Positions 1 to 6,588 of a DNA stretch of 9,843 nucleotides are shown in pieces (the first letter of the stretch is position 1; the number at the start of each line of letters is the position of its first letter). Under the pieces are notes generated by a model. That model made no database searches. It was not told the origin of the DNA and saw only the letters and a list, made by a program, of their open reading frames with translations. The position numbers and the translations under genes are program-made. The stretch lies in contig JALRGB010000160.1 of the NCBI GenBank assembly GCA_023253575.1, forward strand, positions 1 through 9,843, written 5' to 3'. The DNA comes from Verrucomicrobiales bacterium (GTDB taxonomy: Bacteria; Verrucomicrobiota; Verrucomicrobiia; Verrucomicrobiales; V1-33).

Positions 1-228
1 CAAATGTTCCAAGTCCCGATCCAAGCAGCCATCGGCGGGAAAATCATCGCGCGTGAAAATATCCGTGCCTTCCGCAAAGACGTGACCGCTAAATGCTACG
101 GCGGTGACATCTCCCGTAAACGCAAACTCTTGGAAAAACAAAAAGAAGGGAAGAAGAAGATGAAGTCGATCGGCAAGGTGAACATTCCGCAGGAAGCGTT
201 CATCAAAGTTCTCAAGACCGGCGACTAA
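1..228 (+). CDS. lepA: Elongation factor 4 (LepA), C-terminal end only
   Basis: This is the last 75 codons of a gene that enters from the left edge; the frame is open from base 1 and ends in TAA at 226-228. LepA is a ribosome-bound translational GTPase that remodels or back-translocates stalled elongation complexes. The visible part is the LepA-specific C-terminal domain. It carries the hallmark CYGGDISRKRKLLEKQKEGK segment, followed by the lysine-rich KKKMKSIGKV stretch and the near-terminal IPQEAFIKVLK. The GTPase domains lie outside the window, so the ATG at base 4 is an internal methionine and not the start. The next gene starts 8 bp after the stop, which suggests co-transcription. Identification rests on the very conserved family tail and is close to certain. 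Confidence 0.96.
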   Translation, partial: QMFQVPIQAAIGGKIIARENIRAFRKDVTAKCYGGDISRKRKLLEKQKEGKKKMKSIGKVNIPQEAFIKVLKTGD

Positions 229-236
229 CGCGGCAC

Positions 237-1115
237 ATGAAATCTCTGTGGGGCATGAGCTGGGGGCTGGTGTTGCTGGTGGCTGGAGAGCTGCAGGGCG
301 CCACCCCGCTGCAGACGCTGAAAAACTGCCGCTTGCTACCGGCCGAGTGGGCGGACGGCGACAGCTTCCGCGTGCGCACGGCCGACCAGCGAGAAATAAC
401 GGTTCGGTTGTACGGGGTTGATTGTGTGGAGTGGCATGTCAACGACGACACGGACGAGCGGCGGCTGCGGACGCAGCGGCGGTATTTTGGCATTACGAAT
501 GCGGCTCCGGACGCCCGGGCTGCGATTGCGCTGGCCAAGGGGTTTGGCGAGGCGGCGGGGGCGGAAGTTCGGCGGCTATTGGCGCGCCCATTCACGATTC
601 ACACGTCCTTTGCGGACGCGCGCGGCGACGGTCGACACCAGAGAGTCTATGCCTTTGTGGTCACGGCTGACGGGGCCGATCTCGGAGCCCATCTTGTCGC
701 CGGCGGGCTGGCCCGGGCTTTTGGCGTCTTGCGCGAAGCGTACGACGGCCGACGTCAGGATGATTATCGCGCATCGCTCGCCGATCTCGAGCTGCAGGCC
801 GCCAAACGGGGGGTCGGCATCTGGGCGAAAACCAATTGGGATTCCCTGATCGCCGAACGCGAAACTCAACGACGTGAAGAACAGGAAATCGCGCTGGCCC
901 TCGATGACCAAACCCTCGCCCCGGGCGACACCATCAACCCCAATACCGCCGCCCGCGACGCCCTGATGCGACTGCCCGGCATCGGCGAGGAAATGGCCAA
1001 TCGATTAATTGCTAATAGACCGTATCGCACCCAACAAGACCTCAGGCGCGTCCCCGGCCTCGGACCAGCCACCTTGAAAAAACTCCAGCCCCATCTGGAC
1101 CTTCCCGCTAGGTAA
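237..1115 (+). CDS. Exported thermonuclease-like (SNase/TNase) protein with C-terminal helix-hairpin-helix DNA-binding region
   Basis: The 292-aa product starts with a short positively charged stretch and a hydrophobic core (residues 4-16), with likely signal cleavage near 16-22, so export is predicted. Residues about 28-195 match the staphylococcal nuclease fold: acidic DGD at 40-42, then RLYGVD with R57 and D62, E65 shortly after, and R136 in HQRVYAF. These correspond to the catalytic and Ca-binding Asp/Arg/Glu/Arg set of micrococcal nuclease, so activity on DNA or RNA is expected. Residues 232-288 form a ComEA-like double helix-hairpin-helix with PGIG (247-250) and PGLG (273-276), a sequence-independent DNA-binding fold. 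The only two cysteines are C31 and C63, which could form a disulfide after export. The start lies 8 bp after the lepA stop, so read-through from lepA is likely; no clear Shine-Dalgarno site precedes it. Activity and location are inferred. Confidence 0.87.
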   Translation: MKSLWGMSWGLVLLVAGELQGATPLQTLKNCRLLPAEWADGDSFRVRTADQREITVRLYGVDCVEWHVNDDTDERRLRTQRRYFGITNAAPDARAAIALAKGFGEAAGAEVRRLLARPFTIHTSFADARGDGRHQRVYAFVVTADGADLGAHLVAGGLARAFGVLREAYDGRRQDDYRASLADLELQAAKRGVGIWAKTNWDSLIAERETQRREEQEIALALDDQTLAPGDTINPNTAARDALMRLPGIGEEMANRLIANRPYRTQQDLRRVPGLGPATLKKLQPHLDLPAR

Positions 1116-1187
1116 AATTCTGGCTTTCCCCACCCACGGCTGCCGGGCGGTTGACCATGCCCGCGGAAGCGCCATGATGATTTCCGC

Positions 1188-2588
1188 ATGAGCCAGATCC
1201 CTGATCAGACCCGCATTGAGACCGACACCATGGGCGCCATCGAAGTGGTGCAGAACCGTTATTGGGGGGCGCAGACCCAGCGTTCTCTGAAGTATTTTGC
1301 CATTGGCACTGACACGATGCCGCGGGCCGTCATCCGGGCGATGGGGGTCCTCAAAAAGGCCTGTGCCATGGTCAACCGTGATCTGGGTAAGCTGCCGTCC
1401 GAGACGTGTGATTTGATCTGTGCCGCGACCGACGAAGTCATTGCGGGTCATCTAGACGCGCATTTCCCGCTGCGCATCTGGCAGACGGGATCAGGCACGC
1501 AGTCGAACATGAACGCCAACGAAGTGATCTCGAACCGGGCGATTGAGATGGCAGGCGGCGTCATGGGGAGCAAGACCCCGGTGCATCCCAACGACCATGT
1601 GAACATGTCACAGTCGAGCAATGACACTTTTCCGACCGCCATGCACATTGCGGCGGTGGAGGAAGTCACTCACCGGCTGCTGCCGGCCGCCCGCGGGTTC
1701 CGTGATGCTCTTGAAGCAAAACGCATTGAATTTAATGATATTGTCAAAATTGGTCGCACGCATCTACAGGATGCGACCCCGGTGACATTTGGCCAGCAGT
1801 TCTCTGGTTATGTCAGCCTGATCGAGCGCGACATGGTGCGCCTTGAAGAAACGCTGAGCGGGCTGCGGGACCTGGCCATCGGAGGAACCGCGGTCGGCAC
1901 CGGCTTAAACAGCCATCCAGAATTCGCCGACCGCGCCGCCCGCGCCATCGCCGACCTGACCGCCCTGCCGTTCCAAAGCCATCCCAACAAGTTCGCCGCC
2001 CTCAGCGCCCACGACGAATTCGTCTATGCCAGCGGCGCCCTGAAAACACTGGCCGCCACCTTGATGAAAATCGCCAATGACATCCGCTGGCTGGGATCCG
2101 GCCCGCGATGCGGCTTGGGCGAACTCAGTCTTCCCGAAAATGAACCTGGCAGCTCAATCATGCCCGGCAAAGTGAACCCGACGCAAAGCGAAGCCATGAC
2201 CATGGTCGCGGTTCAGGTGATGGGAAATGATGCCGCCATCGGCTTTGCCGCCAGCCAGGGGAATTTTGAACTCAACGTCTTCAATCCGGTCATGATTCAC
2301 AACTTCCTGCACAGCGTAGAGCTTCTGACCGGAACCATGGTGAGCTTCACCGCTTATTGTCTGGACGGACTGCAGGTCAACCGCGACACCGTCCGCGGGT
2401 ACGTCCAAAACAGCCTGATGCTCGTCACCGCCCTCAATCAACACATCGGTTATGACAAAGCCGCCGCCATCGCCAAACTCGGTCACAAAGAAGGTCTGAC
2501 CCTGCGCGAGGCCGCCGTCAAAACCGGGTTTTTGACCGGGGAGCAGTTCGACCAATGGGTGGTCGCGGAACGCATGACCCGCCCATAA
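1188..2588 (+). CDS. fumC: Fumarate hydratase, class II (fumarase C)
   Basis: This enzyme interconverts fumarate and L-malate in the TCA cycle; class II fumarases are homotetrameric, iron-independent and cytoplasmic. The 466-aa length is standard. Three conserved active-site regions are visible: TGSGTQSNMN at 100-109, the HPND plus SQSSND region around residues 133-145, and GRTHLQDATP with H192 (equivalent of E. coli His188). The superfamily signature GSSIMPGKVN is at 321-330, with the catalytic serine at 322 or 323. These separate it from aspartase, adenylosuccinate lyase and argininosuccinate lyase, although aspartase shares parts of the pattern. ATG 1188 gives the normal N-terminus; the two ATGs at 1174 and 1177 are out of frame. 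There is no good Shine-Dalgarno site. The 72-bp gap from the nuclease gene leaves room for its own promoter. Third codon positions change from G/T-rich in the first half to C-rich after about 1880. Confidence 0.96.
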   Translation: MSQIPDQTRIETDTMGAIEVVQNRYWGAQTQRSLKYFAIGTDTMPRAVIRAMGVLKKACAMVNRDLGKLPSETCDLICAATDEVIAGHLDAHFPLRIWQTGSGTQSNMNANEVISNRAIEMAGGVMGSKTPVHPNDHVNMSQSSNDTFPTAMHIAAVEEVTHRLLPAARGFRDALEAKRIEFNDIVKIGRTHLQDATPVTFGQQFSGYVSLIERDMVRLEETLSGLRDLAIGGTAVGTGLNSHPEFADRAARAIADLTALPFQSHPNKFAALSAHDEFVYASGALKTLAATLMKIANDIRWLGSGPRCGLGELSLPENEPGSSIMPGKVNPTQSEAMTMVAVQVMGNDAAIGFAASQGNFELNVFNPVMIHNFLHSVELLTGTMVSFTAYCLDGLQVNRDTVRGYVQNSLMLVTALNQHIGYDKAAAIAKLGHKEGLTLREAAVKTGFLTGEQFDQWVVAERMTRP

Positions 2589-2642
2589 ACACCCCGGCGC
2601 CTCCCCTCCCCACCCAAGCACCTCACTAATCACTCCTTAACA
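2589..2642 (+). terminator. C-rich, G-poor spacer after fumC, possible Rho-utilisation region
   Basis: Bases 2589-2640 contain 28 C and only 4 G out of 52, arranged as pyrimidine runs directly downstream of the fumC stop. C-rich, G-poor, unstructured RNA is what Rho factor loads on, so a Rho-dependent end for the fumC transcript is possible. No intrinsic terminator (stable hairpin followed by a T-run) is present here. This is inference from composition only. Confidence 0.22.
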
Positions 2643-2659
2643 GGACGGGGCCCCCGTCC
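2643..2659. repeat. Perfect 8-bp inverted repeat (GGACGGGG / CCCCGTCC) before the membrane-protein gene
   Basis: GGACGGGG at 2643-2650 and CCCCGTCC at 2652-2659 are exact reverse complements around a single C, making a 17-bp near-palindrome that ends 14 bp before ATG 2674. As RNA the stem would need to open a few inner pairs to make a loop, but would still be very stable. No T-run follows, so it is not a standard intrinsic terminator. It could be an operator-like dyad, an RNA stem near the start codon, or part of a fumC transcript end. The repeat is seen directly; its role is unknown. Confidence 0.5.
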
Positions 2660-2673
2660 GCACTGGTTCATTT

Positions 2674-3864
2674 ATGCCTGACGACGCCACAGGAAATCCG
2701 TCCCCTGAGGACCACGACGAGGCCATGCCCACCTCCCCACAGCGGACGGCAGAATCCGGAGGAGCCGCGCGCCCGCCTCGCCCCAAAGAATCATGGGAAC
2801 CGCAAGTCCGAGAGCTGCGACGCCCAGATTTTGCACCGCGCCTCACCAAAACCACCGACCTCCCCACGAAGGTAGCGACCGAACGCCAAAAATCCAAACT
2901 GGGCGAACACCGGGCGGCAGCCATCCACTGGGAGCAGGATCCAGCCCGTCAGAACGAAGACGAAGCCGACGAGAGCTCCAGCCCCGGCACGCCCCAAGCG
3001 AGCGGGCTGAGCCGCGGACAAATCATGAGCCTGAGCATCCTCGGAGTCATGGTCATCGGACTGGGAGCCGCATGGTTCGCCAAGTCCCTGCTGGTCGGAG
3101 ACGGCACCACCCGGGCCAAACAGGCCGCCATGGCCAGCAAAGCCGCTCAGGAAGCGGCCATCGTCGCCGCCGCGTCCCTGACCGACGCCGAATTCGCCCA
3201 AGCTACACAAGTCATGCGGAGTTTTCTGGAAGCCCTGACCATCGAAGACCTGCGGGCCGTGGTGAGGGAACCAGAACGCGTGTGGCCGCTGATCGAACAA
3301 CACCACCGCTCCACACCATGGAAACCGTTTGTCGTACGCCGGCTGCCCACCCGCTCGGAAATGCAGTTAAACCGCGACTTGCTAGCAGGCGTAGCAGAAG
3401 TAAATGATTTTCAGCGACTTGTTATTGCTATGCAGCGGACACCGGCCGGCATCAGGGTCGACTGGGAATCATTCACGGGTCAGGGTGAAATGTCTTGGGA
3501 TGACTTTTTGGCCCAGCGTCCGACCACCCCGGTGCTAATGCGAGTTTCCTTGCAGCCGGAGGATTATTACAACCGCGATTTCCCCAACTCCGCCACCCAT
3601 GCCTGCTTCCGGCTGGCTTCGCGCGGTGACACGCACCTGCTCTACGGCTACGTCCCGCGGGGGCAGCTGGTGCATACCCAGCTGGTCGCGCGGACCCGGA
3701 TTAACCCTCGCAGTCTGCCCACCGTGCGTTTGCGGTTTTTACCCGATGCCACCAGTCAAGACCAAGTGGAAATCACAGAATTAGTCGCCGACGGCTGGCT
3801 AGTCAGCGAGGGATCAAAGGTACGGGCCGATGTCTCCGAACTCACGCCCCCGGCGACGAAGTAA
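2674..3864 (+). CDS. Unrecognised single-pass membrane protein with large extracytoplasmic domain
   Basis: I cannot assign a function to this 396-aa protein. Residues 1-110 are hydrophilic, rich in Pro, Glu, Asp, Arg and Ser, and probably disordered. One hydrophobic segment lies at 117-136 and is followed by Lys137. The next stretch (about 145-172) is alanine-rich and helical, and could be a short stalk or coiled coil. The globular part runs from about 173 to 390, with a WESF motif at 264-267, WDDFL at 275-279 and PEDYYNRDF at 295-303. There is no signal peptide, so N-in/C-out topology is likely. The FLEALTIEDLR region resembles the start of NTF2-like domains, but this is weak. Similar WESF/WDDF/DDYYN proteins of unknown role occur, as far as I recall, in Verrucomicrobiota. 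No Shine-Dalgarno site is seen. The 3' end overlaps the convergent gluconokinase gene by 23 bp. Codons shift from C-ending to mixed after about 3390. Confidence 0.85.
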   Translation: MPDDATGNPSPEDHDEAMPTSPQRTAESGGAARPPRPKESWEPQVRELRRPDFAPRLTKTTDLPTKVATERQKSKLGEHRAAAIHWEQDPARQNEDEADESSSPGTPQASGLSRGQIMSLSILGVMVIGLGAAWFAKSLLVGDGTTRAKQAAMASKAAQEAAIVAAASLTDAEFAQATQVMRSFLEALTIEDLRAVVREPERVWPLIEQHHRSTPWKPFVVRRLPTRSEMQLNRDLLAGVAEVNDFQRLVIAMQRTPAGIRVDWESFTGQGEMSWDDFLAQRPTTPVLMRVSLQPEDYYNRDFPNSATHACFRLASRGDTHLLYGYVPRGQLVHTQLVARTRINPRSLPTVRLRFLPDATSQDQVEITELVADGWLVSEGSKVRADVSELTPPATK

Positions 3865-4426
3865 CCACCGGGACGTCGTCCGGATCCGACATCGGGCCGT
3901 GGTCCGGTCCGGGCAATCGGGAAACCACAAGGCGCACCACCTCGTCCACGGGCGGTTCGATCCCGACGGAGAGGACATCATCTTCACCGTGGTCTGAGGG
4001 GTGCTCGAGCGTGGCAAACTGGCTGCGCAGCATATCGGCGCGCATAAAATGATCTTTGCGAGCCGCCATCCGCCCGTAGATCAGCTCGAAGCTGCCATCC
4101 AGATGCACAAACCGCACGGCCCCCGGCCGCGCCGCCCGCAGCCAGTCGCGATACGTTTTTTTCAATGCCGAGCAGGCCAGCACGCGCGTGGCGCCGTCAG
4201 AGCACGGCGCGATAATCTCGCGGGCCAGCCGCTCGAACCACGGCCGTCGGTCATCATCCGTCAGTGGAATACCCGCACTCATTTTCGCCACATTGGCGGC
4301 CGGATGATACGCGTCCGCATCAAAAAACTCACCCCCCAGAACTCCGGCCAAACGACGGCCTACCTCGGTCTTCCCAGATCCGGAAACCCCCATCACCACA
4401 ACTATAAACGGCGGCTTGCGCTCCAT
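3842..4426 (-). CDS. gntK: Gluconokinase (gluconate kinase, GntK family)
   Basis: It phosphorylates D-gluconate with ATP to 6-phosphogluconate, feeding the pentose-phosphate or Entner-Doudoroff pathway in the cytoplasm. From ATG at 4426 the protein is 194 aa. The P-loop GVSGSGKT is at 13-20, the sugar-side motif DADAYHPAANVAKM at 36-49 and PLTDDDRRPW at 54-63 (both highly typical of GntK), and CSALKKTYRD at 85-94. An upstream in-frame ATG at 4468 would add 14 residues not expected before the first beta strand. The inner start is preferred because it has a GGTGG element about 4 nt upstream and fits the family N-terminus. The last roughly 24 residues (Pro/Asp/Ser-rich) extend beyond the usual end, and their final codons overlap the neighbouring plus-strand gene. 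It is divergent from the NagB fusion, with 112 bp between the starts. No GntR or LacI regulator is adjacent. Confidence 0.94.
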   Translation of the reverse strand: MERKPPFIVVVMGVSGSGKTEVGRRLAGVLGGEFFDADAYHPAANVAKMSAGIPLTDDDRRPWFERLAREIIAPCSDGATRVLACSALKKTYRDWLRAARPGAVRFVHLDGSFELIYGRMAARKDHFMRADMLRSQFATLEHPSDHGEDDVLSVGIEPPVDEVVRLVVSRLPGPDHGPMSDPDDVPVVTSSPGA

Positions 4427-4538
4427 TCGCCACCATGAATCCGCCTCACCCGCCCCGTCAATCGCCATCCAACCAATCCAGCACCCTTCATCCTTGTTCC
4501 TTTTGACCGGCTCGACGGTTGCGGCTTAGCTACCTCTG

Positions 4539-6443
4539 ATGAGTACCGCCGCCACCACGACCACCGAACAATTTGAAAAAGTCCCGACGTTGATCTTCCC
4601 GACCGCGACCACCGCCGCCGCCGCGCTGGCCCGGGAAGTGGCGGACCTGATCACCGCCCGCCAAGCCGCGGGACAGACCACCGTGCTCGGACTGGCCACC
4701 GGCTCGACCCCAGTTCCATTTTATCGCGAGTTGATCCGGCTGCACCAACAAGAAGGACTGAGCTTTGCCAACGTCATCACCTTCAACCTCGACGAATATC
4801 ACGGCCTCGGACGAGATCACCGCGAAAGTTATTTCCGTTTCATGCGGGAGCAGCTCTTTGACCATGTCGATCTGCGACCGGAAAATATTCATTTGCCGGA
4901 CGGCACGGTGCCGCTCGACAAAGTCTTTGCTCATTGTCAGGACTATGAAGCGGCCATTGACGCGGCGGGTGGCATTGACCTGCAGATCCTCGGGATTGGT
5001 CGGACCGGGCATATTGGATTTAACGAGCCGGGATCGACGCGCGACTCGCGCACCCGGCTGATTGCGCTCGACCGCATCACCCGACAGGATGCAGCCGCGG
5101 ACTTTCTGGGCGAGGGCAATGTCCCGCGATTCGCCATCACCATGGGGGTCGGCACCATTTTGCGCGCGCGCAAGGTCGCCTTGATGGCATGGGGCGAAAA
5201 CAAGGCGGAAATCGTTCGCGAGGCGGTTGAAGGCGCCGAAACCGAGGCCGTCTCCGCCAGTTTCCTGCAGTCGCACCCCGATGCGCGGTTTCTCGTCGAC
5301 GCCCCCGCCTCCAAAGCCCTGACCCGGGTCAAACTCCCATGGCTCGTCTCCCATGTCGACTGGGATGAAACCGGCACCCGCCGCGCCGTCACCTGGCTCG
5401 CCCTCCGTCACCACAAGCCAGTGCTTAAGCTGCTCGACGAAGAATACAATGAAAACGGAATGGCCGAACTGCTGACCCGGCACGGCCGCGCTTACGATCT
5501 GAACATTCAGATTTTCAACCGCCTGCAACACACGATTTCTGGATGGCCCGGAGGAAAACCCGGCGCAGACGATCGCACCCGCCCAGAACGCGCCGAACCG
5601 CATCCCAAACGATCCCTCATCCTCGCCCCCGAACCGCAAGATGACGTGCTCAGCATGGGAGCCACCCTGCAACGGCTCGTCGAACACGGACACAACGTCC
5701 ACGTCGCCTACATGACCAGCGGCGACCTGCGCGTCGGCGACGCCGAAGCCTCAAAATTTGCCAAAGTCCTGCTGGAAACATCCGAGCAATTTACCCCCGC
5801 GGGCCTCGGCGGTCAGCAAGGTGACTGGACCCATCAAGTCGCTTATGCGCGGGATATTCTTGCGCAATTGGAAGCCAAAGGGCCGTTCGGCGACCCCGGT
5901 GACGCCCTGCGGCGGCTCAAGGGATTGATCCGCCGCGGCGAGGCCCGCGACGCTCTGCAGGCGCTGGGCCTACCTCCGGAACACGCCCAGTTCCTCGACC
6001 TTCCATTCTATGCCAAAGGCCGGTACCGGCAGTTCCGGCTCGAAGAAGCCGACGTCACCGCGCTCCGCACCGTGCTGGAAACCGAAAAACCCCATCAAAT
6101 CTTCATCACCGGCCACCTCGCCGATCCCAACAGCGTTCAAGGGGTCGCTTGGCGTGCGTTCACCACCGCTTGGGATCAGTGCGGCACCGCCGCTTGGAAA
6201 GACAATTGCCGCATCTGGCTCCACCGCGGACACCAAAAAGAACTGGAACCACACGAAATTGACATGGCCGTCCCCATCAGCCCGGATCAACTCGCACAAA
6301 AACTCGCTGCTATTCAAAAATTCCAGTCCCACACCAACCCCGACCAGCTGACCGGCGATCGCAACCGCCAGTCCGCGCACACCTACGACGCCCTCGGCCT
6401 CGCCGAATACGAAGCCATCGAAGCCTTCGAACGCTGGAAATAG
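4539..6443 (+). CDS. Glucosamine-6-phosphate deaminase (NagB) domain fused to a PIG-L/LmbE-like domain with altered active site
   Basis: NagB converts glucosamine-6-phosphate to fructose-6-phosphate and ammonia. Residues about 15-270 are NagB-like: GLATGSTP phosphate-binding segment, FNLDEYHGL with D85 (E. coli Asp72), and GRTGHIGFNEPGS at 154-166 with H158 and E163 (E. coli His143, Glu148). The position of E. coli Asp141 is T156. A linker containing WPGGKPGADD leads to a PIG-L/LmbE-like domain (about 350-530), a family of zinc-dependent sugar N-deacetylases. Its usual [AP]HPDD motif reads PEPQDD at 364-369 and its second His motif reads DPNSVQ at 529-534, so the expected zinc ligands and catalytic Asp are mostly gone. 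The tail ends with the family-typical LGLAEYEAIEAF. The 634-aa size matches the roughly 640-aa NagB fusions known from Bacteroidetes and PVC bacteria. It may be a deaminase with a structural or binding PIG-L domain. No Shine-Dalgarno site precedes ATG 4539. Confidence 0.9.
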   Translation: MSTAATTTTEQFEKVPTLIFPTATTAAAALAREVADLITARQAAGQTTVLGLATGSTPVPFYRELIRLHQQEGLSFANVITFNLDEYHGLGRDHRESYFRFMREQLFDHVDLRPENIHLPDGTVPLDKVFAHCQDYEAAIDAAGGIDLQILGIGRTGHIGFNEPGSTRDSRTRLIALDRITRQDAAADFLGEGNVPRFAITMGVGTILRARKVALMAWGENKAEIVREAVEGAETEAVSASFLQSHPDARFLVDAPASKALTRVKLPWLVSHVDWDETGTRRAVTWLALRHHKPVLKLLDEEYNENGMAELLTRHGRAYDLNIQIFNRLQHTISGWPGGKPGADDRTRPERAEPHPKRSLILAPEPQDDVLSMGATLQRLVEHGHNVHVAYMTSGDLRVGDAEASKFAKVLLETSEQFTPAGLGGQQGDWTHQVAYARDILAQLEAKGPFGDPGDALRRLKGLIRRGEARDALQALGLPPEHAQFLDLPFYAKGRYRQFRLEEADVTALRTVLETEKPHQIFITGHLADPNSVQGVAWRAFTTAWDQCGTAAWKDNCRIWLHRGHQKELEPHEIDMAVPISPDQLAQKLAAIQKFQSHTNPDQLTGDRNRQSAHTYDALGLAEYEAIEAFERWK

Positions 6444-6462
6444 TCAACCCCTCGCTCACTCC

Positions 6463-6487
6463 GAGTCGATTCGGGTCGACTCGGGTC
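6463..6487. repeat. Inverted repeat and overlapping tandem decamer between the NagB fusion and the peptidase gene
   Basis: GAGTCGA at 6463-6469 and TCGACTC at 6476-6482 form a perfect 7-bp inverted repeat around the 6-nt loop TTCGGG. The same bases contain a tandem 10-bp unit: TCGATTCGGG (6466-6475) followed by TCGACTCGGG (6476-6485), then a further TC. The dyad begins 19 bp after the NagB-fusion stop. The hairpin could help end or stabilise that transcript, but no T-run follows, so it is not a standard Rho-independent terminator. An operator role is equally possible. A weaker GTCAC/GTGAC dyad follows at 6485-6503. Confidence 0.45.
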
Positions 6488-6588
6488 ACGTCAGCCCAGT
6501 GACACGAGGCGTGGTTTCGAGCCCGAGGCCATGCCTCTGCTGCACACGGGTATTCTTGCGGCCACCGGCCGCCACGATACCATCTCTC

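Noticed and set aside
212..595. Minus-strand open frame opposite the nuclease gene
   Set aside because: Ser/Arg/Ala-rich shadow translation with no motif, overlapping a well-supported coding region.
4427..4468. Upstream ATG (4468) for gluconokinase
   Set aside because: It would add 14 residues before the conserved first strand and P-loop; the inner ATG at 4426 has a better placed GGTGG and fits family length.
4503..4535. Full sigma-70 promoter for the NagB fusion
   Set aside because: The -35-like TTGACC is good, but no acceptable -10 hexamer lies 16-18 bp downstream, so it is not listed as a promoter feature.
4530..5702. Long (390-codon) open frame on the minus strand opposite the NagB domain
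   Set aside because: It mirrors the strongly conserved NagB coding sequence; its translation is Gly/Val/Arg-rich with no recognisable domain, as expected from the complement of GC-rich codons.
6499..6588. In-frame GTG extension of the peptidase gene adding 30 residues
   Set aside because: It would place a Pro/Cys/Arg-rich leader in front of a good signal peptide that starts at ATG 6589; no ribosome site supports it.
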